Source of the DNA: Ralstonia sp. SET104
Lineage (GTDB): Bacteria > Pseudomonadota > Gammaproteobacteria > Burkholderiales > Burkholderiaceae
Assembly: GCF_003851545.1 (NCBI RefSeq)
Contig: NZ_BHVX01000006.1
Span: 226,063 to 290,062 of the forward strand
Direction of reading: 5' to 3'
Length of the DNA stretch: 64,000 nucleotides
Below the pieces are notes generated by a model. It worked only from the letters and a program-made list of their open reading frames with translations. It was not told the DNA's origin and searched no databases. Positions 7,857 to 15,803 of this stretch are shown here, in pieces; position 1 is the first letter of the stretch, and every line of letters starts with the position of its first letter. Position numbers and translations under genes: made by a program.

Positions 7857-8468
7857 TCACGCGTCAACCAAACCTTGAGCCTTCATTGCGGCGACCACTG
7901 CTGGACGAGCAGCAACACGCGCTTGGAAGCTTTGCAGGTGGCCGAATTGGGAAAGATCCAATTGGATGAGCTTCGCCCAGCGCGTCAAGGTAAAGAGATA
8001 CGCGTCGGCAACGCTAAATTGGTGGCCGAGAAGAAACTGCGCGCGCGACAGCAGGGTATCGAGAACTGCATAGTGGCGCCGGAGGCTGGTCTGTCTCTCT
8101 TCCCGGGTCTGAGCCGGAGTTTCCCTCCGAAATAGCGGGCTGTAGCCGCGGTGAATGTCGGTGCCGAGGTAGTGCAGCATCTCGTGGAGACGGGAGCGCT
8201 CGAACGTTCCGTTGGCGGGCGCCAATCCAACGCCGGGCGCCTGATCGGCGAGAAACTGCAGGATTGCAGCGTTCTCGGTTAGAACCTGACCATCGGAGAG
8301 TTCAAGTGCCGGAACGAAGCCCTTTGGATTGATAGTCAGGTAGTCGATGCCCGCATCGGTTTTGAGAGTGGGAATGTCGACAGGGATAGCGGTGATCGGG
8401 ATGCCGGCTTCGACGGCGACGATGTGCGGTGCGAGAGCGCAGCTTTGGGGCGCGTAGTAGAGCTTCAT
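7857..8468 (-). CDS. Glutathione S-transferase (beta-class-like)
   Basis: The protein has 203 aa and starts MKLYYAPQSCALAPHI, typical of bacterial beta-class GSTs in which Cys10 contacts glutathione. The thioredoxin-like domain includes INPKGFVPALEL with the cis-proline and the TENAAILQFLAD glutathione-binding motif. The C-terminal helical domain contains FLLGHQFSVADAYLFTLTRW, the N-capping box. It probably conjugates or reduces electrophiles in the cytosol. It is divergent from the NmrA-like gene at 8688; the 219-bp spacer presumably carries both promoters. Confidence 0.9.
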   Translation of the reverse strand: MKLYYAPQSCALAPHIVAVEAGIPITAIPVDIPTLKTDAGIDYLTINPKGFVPALELSDGQVLTENAAILQFLADQAPGVGLAPANGTFERSRLHEMLHYLGTDIHRGYSPLFRRETPAQTREERQTSLRRHYAVLDTLLSRAQFLLGHQFSVADAYLFTLTRWAKLIQLDLSQFGHLQSFQARVAARPAVVAAMKAQGLVDA

Positions 8469-8687
8469 GATTGGTCCATGGGTGGATGGGGCAATCGCCC
8501 CTGTCGGCTGTGCTGGGGCTTACTGATATGACTGGGCACGCGATTGAAATTCATCGGGGCGCCAGAAAAAATTTCGCTCACCGTCAGAACGGCCGATGAG
8601 AACGGCGGGGCAGATCAGTCTTGTTCAGTGAGGGATCGCACTGTTGGTCCCTGCAGAAACCACGACTGACTACCCGGAGATACAAAT

Positions 8688-9557
8688 ATGCTGTTGCTGA
8701 CTGGCGCTACAGGGCGCACCGGCTCATACATTGCACAGGAATTCATCAAGCACGGTGTTCCCGTGAGGCTCCTTGTGCGAGACAAACTGAAGGCCGATTG
8801 GTACCGCGGTATCCCCACGATCGAGGTTGTCGAAGGGGATATGGCGGTACCCCTAACGCTTGGCAACGCGCTGCGCGGGGTGACCCGAGTGTTGATGATT
8901 TCGTCGCCTGCATTGGACATGTTCCGTACGCAAGTCACCTTCATCGACGCCTGTAAAGCGGCCGGTGTTCAGCACCTGATCAAGTTATCCGGTCTGAACG
9001 CGGGGCGAGAAACGACGTTCGTGTTCAGTAACATGCACAAGCGGATCGAAGCGCACCTGCGGGGTAGCGGCATGGCCTGGACGAGCCTCAGGCCCACCGG
9101 TTTCATGCAGGAATACATTTTTGAAGCACCGAGCGTCATTAACGATGGCTCGCTGTATCTGGCGCTCGACAACGTTAGGCTGAGTCCGGTGGATTTGATC
9201 GACGTTGGAAAGGTCGGTTTTCAGTTGCTTCGGGATGGCGGCTACCATGGGGAAGTGCTGCCAATGACGGGGCCTGAGCTTTTGAGCATGGCGGACATTG
9301 CGCAGCATTTGTCCGCGGCAACCGGCCGCAAGATCAGGTATGTACCCATCAGTCCGCTCGAGCGTTGGCGTGCCCTGGTTGCGGCGGGCATTCCTACAGA
9401 GGTTGCCGACGCGCTGGACAAGCAAGTCCACGAACGGCTCCAGGGCGGGTCTGAGTCGACCATTGATCTATCGACGCACAAGCGCTTCAATGTATCGCCG
9501 ACGTTCTTTGGCAGATTTGCCGAGCGGCATGCCATAGACTTTGGCGCAAGCCGGTAA
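8688..9557 (+). CDS. NmrA/atypical SDR family NAD(P)-binding protein
   Basis: The protein has 289 aa. It starts MLLLTGATGRTGSYIAQEF, the atypical-SDR nucleotide-binding motif (TGATGRTG). LVRDKLKADW and VEGDM segments follow, and LIKLSGLNAG occupies the usual serine strand. There is no canonical YxxxK, as in NmrA/QOR2-like proteins. It may be a quinone- or NAD(P)H-linked reductase or a redox sensor. The ATG at 8688 follows CCCGGAGATACAAAT. It ends 14 bp before the sigma factor and is probably in an operon with it; ECF sigma factors with SnoaL tails commonly sit beside such oxidoreductases. Confidence 0.82.
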   Translation: MLLLTGATGRTGSYIAQEFIKHGVPVRLLVRDKLKADWYRGIPTIEVVEGDMAVPLTLGNALRGVTRVLMISSPALDMFRTQVTFIDACKAAGVQHLIKLSGLNAGRETTFVFSNMHKRIEAHLRGSGMAWTSLRPTGFMQEYIFEAPSVINDGSLYLALDNVRLSPVDLIDVGKVGFQLLRDGGYHGEVLPMTGPELLSMADIAQHLSAATGRKIRYVPISPLERWRALVAAGIPTEVADALDKQVHERLQGGSESTIDLSTHKRFNVSPTFFGRFAERHAIDFGASR

Positions 9558-9571
9558 AGGGGAGACCACGC

Positions 9572-10651
9572 ATGAAGCCTCTGGGCAGCAGGTCGGGAGT
9601 TGCCCCCCACAGCGACGAACTTGGTGACAGGGATATCAATCGACTTCTCGGCGCGGCGCGGCGGGAAATCAAGGTTCACTGTTACCGCATGCTCGGGTCA
9701 CTGCATGAGGCCGAGGATGCCGTTCAGGATGCGTTCGTTCGTGCATGGCGCAGTTACGACACGTTCGATGGCCGCGGTTCGTTTCGGGCATGGCTCTATC
9801 GGATCGCGACAAACGTCTGTCTTGACGCGTTGAGCAAACGGAAAAATCTGGCGCGCATCCTCCCAGATCAGCTCGACGGCCCCACCACCGACATGCCAGA
9901 CGGGCGACCCGCGCCAGATGTTGCTTGGCTGGAGCCTTACCCACAATCGGAACTCGATGCCGTCACTGATCCAGGCCCGACTCCCGAGGCACGTATCAGC
10001 ATGCGAGAAGCCACGGGCCTGGCGTTCATGGCCGCCATCCAGCAACTCGCCCCACGACAACGGGCTGCGCTTTTGCTGTGTGATGTACTCGGGTGGTCGG
10101 TAGCGGAGACGGCAGGCTTGCTGGGAGCAACTGTCGCCTCAATCAACAGCGCCTTGCAACGCGCCCGCCTGAAATTGGCCACTGGTTACAGCACCGGAGA
10201 GACCTCCCACGTAAGCGAGACAACTCCAAGCGAAAGGAGCCTTCTTCAAGGCTACGTGCAAGCGTGGGAAGAGCGCGATGCCGATCGGTTAGCCACACTG
10301 CTCAAGCAAGATGCGATTTACACGATGCCACCGCTAGCGCAGTGGTACGCCGGACGAGAATCGATACGCGCTTTCTTCGCATGGGCGTGGCCGTCATACT
10401 TGGACATACATATGAAAGCAATTCGGGCAAATGGCGCCCCTGGATTTGCAGCGTATTTCCGTTCGCACTCCGCTCCAATGGCGCCGCTGGCTGCGCATTC
10501 GCTGCATGTCCTGTCGGTTGATGCAGACGAAATCTCACGGATAACGCTCTTTGTTGGGGGAAATGTGACGCGCCTGTTTGATGCGTTCGGCTTGCCCAGG
10601 ACTATCACCGCCGCCGCTCCTGCGACTATCGACTGGAGTGCGGCGATGTAA
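9572..10651 (+). CDS. ECF-type sigma-70 factor with C-terminal SnoaL-like domain
   Basis: The product has 359 aa. Sigma region 2 is at about residues 20-95 (MLGSLHEAEDAVQDAFVRAWR, then FRAWLYRIATNVCLDAL). Region 4 is around 165-205 (LAPRQRAALLLCDVLGWSVAE, then ASINSALQRARLKL). The final ~130 residues form a SnoaL/NTF2-like domain (YVQAWEERDADRLATLLKQDA, then PPLAQWYAGRESIRAFF). Such sigma factors usually lack a classical anti-sigma factor and are modulated by their own C-terminal domain. The gene directly follows the NmrA-like gene. A 114-bp gap separates it from a convergent regulator. Confidence 0.87.
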   Translation: MKPLGSRSGVAPHSDELGDRDINRLLGAARREIKVHCYRMLGSLHEAEDAVQDAFVRAWRSYDTFDGRGSFRAWLYRIATNVCLDALSKRKNLARILPDQLDGPTTDMPDGRPAPDVAWLEPYPQSELDAVTDPGPTPEARISMREATGLAFMAAIQQLAPRQRAALLLCDVLGWSVAETAGLLGATVASINSALQRARLKLATGYSTGETSHVSETTPSERSLLQGYVQAWEERDADRLATLLKQDAIYTMPPLAQWYAGRESIRAFFAWAWPSYLDIHMKAIRANGAPGFAAYFRSHSAPMAPLAAHSLHVLSVDADEISRITLFVGGNVTRLFDAFGLPRTITAAAPATIDWSAAM

Positions 10652-10765
10652 ATCTGGATGCAATGTTCCAGTCAAAAAAATGGCTGTACTGCGCCATGCG
10701 TAAGAAATTGCATGCACTTTTACTGGTTCGGGAGCGTCCCATCTCGAAGTGGTGATGGACGGTAC

Positions 10766-11464
10766 CTAGGCCCTCAACGCCAGTGGCTGGTCCCAGCCGG
10801 TCCAGGTTGCAGAGCCAGCATGCTCGGTGGTGTCCGAGGTCGCTGCGTATGCAGGCATCAACTGTTCGAGTTCGATACCAAACAGGTTGGCGCAGGTTGC
10901 GTTCAATGCGTTGATGGATTGCAAACCGCTTTGCCGAGCAAGCGTCTTCAACGTCTCAGTGATCTCCAGCGTGTCTGCTAACGGCACGGTACTGCCTTCC
11001 AGCGAGGCCAGCGAGGCCAGCGCGTAGAGCGCCTGCGCGGCGCGTTGTTCGCGCACGAGTGCATTGAACGCTTCACCTTCTGCAAACAGGCGCGCGCGCA
11101 TCTGTCGCGTGCCTGTCCGCCAAAGCTCGCTCAGAGTCGCTGCGTTCCATACCCCCGCCGGGTGCTCGAACACCAGGTTGGCCAAGGTGCGTGACCATGG
11201 CTTGTCGTGATGGATGGCTGCCATGCGTGGGCAACTGGCATCGGGCACTGCCGCGAGCGTAATGGTGATCGGCTGCCAAGGCGTTCCCGGCAAGTCGCAG
11301 CCGAAATGGGCGAAAGCGGGCACGATAAATGGGTCCCCGGGGCGTACCTCGCGTCGGCCGTTCGCATCACGCAGGCAGGCGCTACCTTGCTCAGCCTGAA
11401 CGCGTACCGCAAACGGAAAGCGCAGGCGTGACAGTCGAACGTAGGTGCTGCTAGTGAGCGGCAT
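10766..11464 (-). CDS. AraC-family-like transcriptional regulator
   Basis: The protein has 232 aa. The N-terminal ~90 residues look like a cupin sensor domain (RPGDPFIVPAFAHFGCDL). The C-terminal part follows the AraC layout: WNAATLSELWRTGTRQMRARL is the first helix-turn-helix and leads into FAEGEAFNALVREQRAAQAL. A weaker second helix-turn-helix follows (LEITETLKTLARQSG). The C-terminal HTH is divergent and the last ~25 residues are low-complexity. The regulated genes are unknown. The ATG at 11464 lacks a strong ribosome site. Confidence 0.65.
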   Translation of the reverse strand: MPLTSSTYVRLSRLRFPFAVRVQAEQGSACLRDANGRREVRPGDPFIVPAFAHFGCDLPGTPWQPITITLAAVPDASCPRMAAIHHDKPWSRTLANLVFEHPAGVWNAATLSELWRTGTRQMRARLFAEGEAFNALVREQRAAQALYALASLASLEGSTVPLADTLEITETLKTLARQSGLQSINALNATCANLFGIELEQLMPAYAATSDTTEHAGSATWTGWDQPLALRA

Positions 11465-11559
11465 GGGTGACGAGGTGAGGGCAGGCGGCAGCTGTCGCAG
11501 GATTCTATGTCTACCCGCACGCGGGACAATGTCGCTTCGGTGACAGTATTTGGGGCGGC

Positions 11560-12273
11560 CTATAGCTCCGAGAGCCCGAACAGGCGCAACCGCTCCAGAT
11601 CGGTTACGCGGATGGTCTGGTACGACAGTGTGATCATGCCGCCATCGGCGAGCCGCCGTAGCGCCAGGTTCACACGTTGGCGCGACAACCCCGTCAGCAA
11701 CCCGATCTCTTCCTGTGACAGTTCCAGCACCGTGCTTGTGCGGGGGTACAGGGCAGGATGGAACAACTGGGCAATCGCTTGCGCCACCCGTGCATCGGCG
11801 CTCAGCAGACGGTCGTTCTGCACGGTGGCAATGAACTGGCCCATGCGCTCGTTGAGCTGGCGCACCACAAAGCTGGCAAACGGCAGGCTCTGTGCAAGCA
11901 GCGTGTTGAACACGGGCTCGGGCACCAGCAGCACGTGCGAGCTACGGATGGCAATCACATCGTAGCGGCGATCTTCGCGTTTGATGACGCTACCTTCACC
12001 ACACCAGCCACCTGCAGGTACACCTGAGAACGTGCAGCCACGCCCATCAGATGTGTACACGGCCAACTTGATGAGGCCACTGTCCACCCCAATCCAGTAA
12101 CGCGAGGGTTCGCCGCGCCGTGCGATAAAGGCGCCGGGCTCGAACGCCTGCAGCACGGTTTCGCGTGCGGCGAGCGCCTGGTGTTCGGGGGCCAGCGCGG
12201 TAAACCACGCGTGGCCCTCCAATTGGGATGCAGGCGACAGAACGCGAGGTGCGGTCATGGTGAGGGCGTGCAT
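11560..12273 (-). CDS. Crp/Fnr family transcriptional regulator
   Basis: The protein has 237 aa. The cyclic-nucleotide-binding-like domain includes FEPGAFIARRGEPSRYWIGVDSGLIKL and GEGSVIKREDRRYDVIAIRSS. The C-terminal winged helix includes LSQEEIGLLTGLSRQRVNLALRRL as the recognition region. There are no N-terminal cysteines of the FNR type, so an Fe-S sensor is unlikely. It is divergent from an acyl-CoA synthetase with 184 bp between, and a Crp-like palindrome lies in that gap. This suggests it controls that gene and itself. Start codons at 12273 and 12258 are both possible. Confidence 0.85.
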   Translation of the reverse strand: MHALTMTAPRVLSPASQLEGHAWFTALAPEHQALAARETVLQAFEPGAFIARRGEPSRYWIGVDSGLIKLAVYTSDGRGCTFSGVPAGGWCGEGSVIKREDRRYDVIAIRSSHVLLVPEPVFNTLLAQSLPFASFVVRQLNERMGQFIATVQNDRLLSADARVAQAIAQLFHPALYPRTSTVLELSQEEIGLLTGLSRQRVNLALRRLADGGMITLSYQTIRVTDLERLRLFGLSEL

Positions 12274-12365
12274 AACATCAGTGAAATGGAGGCCGGCGCG
12301 TGGGGAGGGCGTTCGTTTTGTAAGAACCCTGTCAGCCTTGGGTTGACGCCGGTTTTCGGGCAGTT

Positions 12366-12381
12366 TGTCATCCGGATGACA
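12366..12381. promoter_or_regulatory. Perfect 16-bp palindrome, likely Crp/Fnr-type operator
   Basis: TGTCATCCGGATGACA is a perfect palindrome with the TGTCA-N6-TGACA architecture of Crp/Fnr-superfamily sites. It lies between the divergent Crp-like regulator (start 12273) and the acyl-CoA synthetase (start 12457), about 76 bp upstream of the latter's ATG. Binding by the adjacent regulator is inferred. Confidence 0.6.
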
Positions 12382-12456
12382 GAGTACGGAAGCTGGCCGA
12401 TGATAGCGTTGCCCATCAAAAAGCAACAGCGCCCGCCACGCAATGGAGACACGGTA

Positions 12457-14091
12457 ATGCCCACAGATTTTGATAGCGGTCTGGCCCGTAACGCAGCCAA
12501 CTTTGTACCGCTCACCCCGATCGAGTTTCTCGCGCGCGCAGCAGAGGTGTATGGCGACCGCCTGGCCATCGTGCACGGCCCGGTGCGCCAGAACTGGCGC
12601 GACACCTACGCGCGGGCACGCCGTATGGCCAGCGCGCTGACTCTTGCCGGCGTCGGCCGGGGCGAGACAGTGGCCGCGCTGTTGCCCAACACCCCGGCCA
12701 TGGTTGAGGCCCATTTTGGCGTGCCCATGGCGGGTGCGGTACTCAACGCACTCAATATCCGCCTGGATGCCGCCAATCTGCTCTTCATGCTGCGCCATGG
12801 TGAGGCGCGCGTGCTGCTGGCCGACTCCGAGTTTGCCGACTTGGCGCGGCAGATGGCGCTGGAGATCCCTGGACTCAAGGTGATTGCCGTGCACGACGCG
12901 CTGGGTCCACAGGCCGAGCCGTTCGGTGAAACGGATTACGAGTCGTTCCTCGCCTCGGGCGATCCGCTCTACGCGTGGCAACTGCCGGCCGACGAGTGGG
13001 ATGCCATTGCGCTCAACTACACCTCTGGCACCACGGGCGACCCGAAGGGCGTGGTCTATCACCATCGCGGCGCCACCATCAACGCGGTGTCCAATATTTT
13101 GGAGTGGGATCTGCCCAAGCACCCCGTTTATCTGTGGACGCTGCCGATGTTCCACTGCAACGGCTGGTGTTTCCCTTGGACGATTGCGGCGCGTGCGGGT
13201 GTCAACGTTTGCCTGCGCAAGTTCGAGCCCAAGGTGGTATTCGATTTGATGCGCGACGAAGGTGTGACGCACTACTGCGCCGCGCCTATCGTGCACACGG
13301 CGCTGGTCAACGCGCCACCATCCTGGCGTGAAGGGCTGCGCGGGCCGGTGCGTGGCATGGTAGCGGGTGCACCGCCGCCGGCCGCTGTACTGGCGCAGAT
13401 GGAAGCGATGGGTTTCGAGCTCACCCACGTCTATGGCCTCACAGAGGTCTACGGCCCCGCAGCGGTCTGCGCAGAGCAGGATGCCTGGCGCGCACTGCCC
13501 GAGCACGACCGCGCGACCATGAAGGCGCGTCAAGGCGTGCGCTATCACCTGCAGTCGCAGGTGGTGGTGCTCGATCCAGACACCATGCAGCCTGTGCCCG
13601 CCGATGGCGAAACCATTGGCGAGATCATGTTCCGCGGCAACATTTGCATGAAGGGCTACCTGAAGAACGAGAAGGCCACACGCGAGGCCTTTGCTGGCGG
13701 CTGGTTCCACACCGGTGACCTGGGCGTCTGCATGCCCGATGGCTACATCAAGATCAAGGACCGCAGCAAAGACATCATCATCTCGGGGGGCGAGAATATC
13801 TCCAGCGTCGAGGTGGAAGACGCGCTGTATCGTCACCCGGCAGTGCTGGCTGCCGCCGTGGTCGCTCAGCCCGATGTCAAGTGGGGCGAGACGCCCTGCG
13901 CCTTTGTTGAACTCAAGGACGGCGCTACCGCCACCGCCGAAGAACTGATCGCGCACTGCAAGACGCTGCTGGCGAGCTTCAAGGTGCCGAAGGCGGTGTT
14001 CTTTGGTCCGCTGCCCAAGACGTCGACGGGCAAGATCCAGAAGTACGAACTGCGCCGCAAGGTGAATTCGACGTCAGCCATCGACGTTTGA
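12457..14091 (+). CDS. AMP-dependent acyl-CoA synthetase / ligase
   Basis: The protein has 544 aa. The P-loop YTSGTTGDPKGVVYHHRG lies at about residues 188-205. The TEVYGP adenine motif, the GYIKIKDRSKDIIISGGENIS hinge region and the C-terminal KTSTGKIQK motif carrying the catalytic lysine are all present. The sequence style is that of medium-chain acyl-CoA or (methylthio)propionyl-CoA ligase-like enzymes. The substrate cannot be settled by eye. The ATG at 12457 follows GGAGACACGGTA. It is transcribed away from a Crp/Fnr regulator and is probably under its control. Confidence 0.9.
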   Translation: MPTDFDSGLARNAANFVPLTPIEFLARAAEVYGDRLAIVHGPVRQNWRDTYARARRMASALTLAGVGRGETVAALLPNTPAMVEAHFGVPMAGAVLNALNIRLDAANLLFMLRHGEARVLLADSEFADLARQMALEIPGLKVIAVHDALGPQAEPFGETDYESFLASGDPLYAWQLPADEWDAIALNYTSGTTGDPKGVVYHHRGATINAVSNILEWDLPKHPVYLWTLPMFHCNGWCFPWTIAARAGVNVCLRKFEPKVVFDLMRDEGVTHYCAAPIVHTALVNAPPSWREGLRGPVRGMVAGAPPPAAVLAQMEAMGFELTHVYGLTEVYGPAAVCAEQDAWRALPEHDRATMKARQGVRYHLQSQVVVLDPDTMQPVPADGETIGEIMFRGNICMKGYLKNEKATREAFAGGWFHTGDLGVCMPDGYIKIKDRSKDIIISGGENISSVEVEDALYRHPAVLAAAVVAQPDVKWGETPCAFVELKDGATATAEELIAHCKTLLASFKVPKAVFFGPLPKTSTGKIQKYELRRKVNSTSAIDV

Positions 14092-14235
14092 GAGTGCTCC
14101 GACGTAATTCCCTTCCCCAAGGAGCGAGGGTATGTTTGACTGCGCACGGCCAGTTCCGGAAACCTCAGGAACGTTGAGAACGAATTTATGCCCTTAGGGG
14201 CGGCGGGAAAATAGCTTCCGCCGTGCTGAAGAGAC

Positions 14236-14652
14236 TTAAAGATGTGCATAGAATCCGGTGCGACGCACATGGGAAGAACACTGTGCACAATTTGACAAGC
14301 CGCTGATTGTAGTAGTAGTCCAGATCTCGAGCGGTGACATCTTGGGTGGATTCCCGACAATGTAGCCCGAACCGCTGTCCGTCATCCATTCGATTTCCGA
14401 TGGGGCTTTCGGAACATTGCCGAAACGCCGCTCGACGGCTGCCAGCATCACGTCGCGCACGACATCGCCCCTGTAGCCACCGGTCGTCGCTACCCAGCTC
14501 GTCGCCTCGCGGTCGCAGCAGTCCACAGCGAACGTCGCTCGCAGCGGCTCGTCCCGTGGCAACGATGGCGAGCGCGCAATCAACTTTTTTGCCCGGCCGT
14601 ACCCGTAGTTTAAGTGGGTGACTGCGTCCGGTGATTCAGGGGGATGTTCCAC
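14236..14652 (-). pseudogene. IS3-family (IS2-like) OrfB transposase remnant
   Basis: The minus strand keeps a recognisable piece of an IS3/IS2-type OrfB integrase core: [17 protein letters not shown], then [20 protein letters not shown] and [16 protein letters not shown], which includes the second catalytic Asp (normally DNGS, here DSGS). The flanking sequence does not continue the transposase on either side, and the N-terminal and C-terminal thirds are missing. It is therefore an internal fragment, now about 140 codons including unrelated flanks. It marks a past insertion and deletion immediately left of the Tn7-like genes. Confidence 0.75.
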
Positions 14653-14800
14653 TGGGCGCGTCTTCCGACGGCGGATCAGCGTGCCGCGTCCACCAGTTTC
14701 CTTACGCCCATCACTTGGTATTCGTTCTCAAATCGCCATAGCTAATGGTGATATATTTTTTTGTTCTTTAATTAAATAACTCCAATGTGATATGGATTTG

Positions 14801-14820
14801 TGTGCAATAAATATTGCACA
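14801..14820. repeat. Inverted repeat with 8-bp arms
   Basis: TGTGCAAT and ATTGCACA are perfect 8-bp arms separated by AAAT. The repeat lies in the AT-rich gap upstream of the Tn7-like operon. It could be an operator or a transposase-binding site. No second copy was found at the far side of the element. Confidence 0.6.
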
Positions 14821-14931
14821 ATAGCTCGCCAAAAAATTATATCGACTTGGGTAGTCTAGCCCGCAAAGCTGATTTATCAAGGCGACCTTGAAATGCCGGG
14901 GATTTATATTAACGTCAAGGGGTTGCTTGCT

Positions 14932-14963
14932 CAAAAGAAAAGGCGACCTTGCTCGGTCGCCTT
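14932..14963 (-). terminator. Hairpin resembling a leftward Rho-independent terminator
   Basis: A perfect 9-bp stem AAGGCGACC / GGTCGCCTT (14940-14948 and 14955-14963) has a 6-nt loop. On the minus strand it is followed by TTCTTTT, giving an intrinsic-terminator shape for leftward transcription. No minus-strand gene lies immediately upstream, so it may insulate the element from antisense transcription. Confidence 0.45.
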
Positions 14964-15122
14964 GTTCCATGCGTGGAGGATGCTGCTAAGACAGTAAATC
15001 ACTTTCAGGAAGAGGCCTTGTTACAGCAAGACATCTTCGTCCCTCCTTAGCGTACAGTCTGATTTTGGTCGTTTTCCCGCCGAAGTCAAGGGTTCTGTGC
15101 GCAGTGAATTTGGGAGTCGATC

Positions 15123-15803
15123 ATGCGCACTCAACCATCCCCGCGAGGCTGGCGGGATAGTGTGAATTCGAGCAAGCTGCGCAGGCACAACTACGCAGCT
15201 AATCTTTGGATTTTCTTTTCCAATAAGAACCAGGCGCTGTATCGCATCGAGGGTGACGTGCCCTTCATGCATTGCGTTCTTCTTGAGGGAAACCCCAATT
15301 TTGTGCGTTATCGGCCTCCAGCTCTTCCGAACCCAGGGGAAGCGCCTGGCAATGTTTCCGGTATTAGCTTTTCGATTGCCGAAGACGTGGAGGCTAGGCA
15401 GACGTGGTTCTGCTACCGTCGGAACGAACCTCCCTGGGGTGAGCAATGGTCAGCGGCCTTCAGCGAGCTCAATCAGCGAGCAAGCGAACGCCAAGCTGCA
15501 TGCTGCATTGTGACGGTTCGTGAGTTGGAGCAGCAGCGCTATTTGTTCGACAACTGGCTGGTGCTGTCCCGTGCTATGACGGCCGCGCGGTCTTTGTCAC
15601 GTGAGACCGAGGCGGAGTCGCTGGCGGCACTCCTCTCCCGCACACGCTCGTTCGAGTTGACCATCGCGTTGCATCAACCTGGCTGTGATCCCGCCATCAT
15701 GCTGGCGGTGATTGCCCGCGAGCTGCAGCTAGGCCGACTAACGGCTGATCTGACAACCACGTTGCTGAGCGATGCATCGATCCTGCATGCGGAGGGCTTA
15801 TGA
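15123..15803 (+). CDS. TnsA-like endonuclease family protein (active site apparently degenerate)
   Basis: The protein has 226 aa. The segment FMHCVLLEGNPNFVRYRPP (about residues 48-66) matches the TnsA pattern in which the acidic residue is followed by a 'P-x-V-x-x-Y/F' strand. It is the first gene of a TnsABC-TniQ-type operon, the usual TnsA position. In active TnsA, a later Asp and a Glu/Gln-x-Lys pair complete the nuclease site. I do not see a clear EVK/QxK motif after residue 80, where the sequence reads AEDVEARQTWFCYRR. The fold assignment therefore rests on context plus one motif. The ATG at 15123 follows GGGAG. Confidence 0.6.
   Translation: MRTQPSPRGWRDSVNSSKLRRHNYAANLWIFFSNKNQALYRIEGDVPFMHCVLLEGNPNFVRYRPPALPNPGEAPGNVSGISFSIAEDVEARQTWFCYRRNEPPWGEQWSAAFSELNQRASERQAACCIVTVRELEQQRYLFDNWLVLSRAMTAARSLSRETEAESLAALLSRTRSFELTIALHQPGCDPAIMLAVIARELQLGRLTADLTTTLLSDASILHAEGL

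Larger units (their letters stand above)
14700..15122. other. AT-rich non-coding stretch ahead of the Tn7-like operon
   Basis: Base composition drops sharply here, especially 14740-14940, compared with flanking GC-rich genes. No convincing gene is present. It contains an inverted repeat at 14801-14820, two copies of AAGGCGACCTTG (14879-14890 and 14940-14951) and a strong hairpin at 14940-14963. It would be the expected position of the transposon end next to tnsA, but I could not find a clear series of ~22-bp TnsB-type sites. The tnsA ribosome site GGGAG lies at its right edge. Confidence 0.5.

Noticed and set aside
11560..13956. A 798-codon minus-strand open frame across the acyl-CoA synthetase
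   Set aside because: Only its last ~237 codons (Crp/Fnr regulator) resemble a protein. The upstream part is the antisense of the well-supported synthetase.
14728..14970. 80-codon minus-strand frame in the AT-rich stretch
   Set aside because: It starts inside the 14940-14963 hairpin, has no ribosome site and no recognisable sequence. Treated as non-coding.
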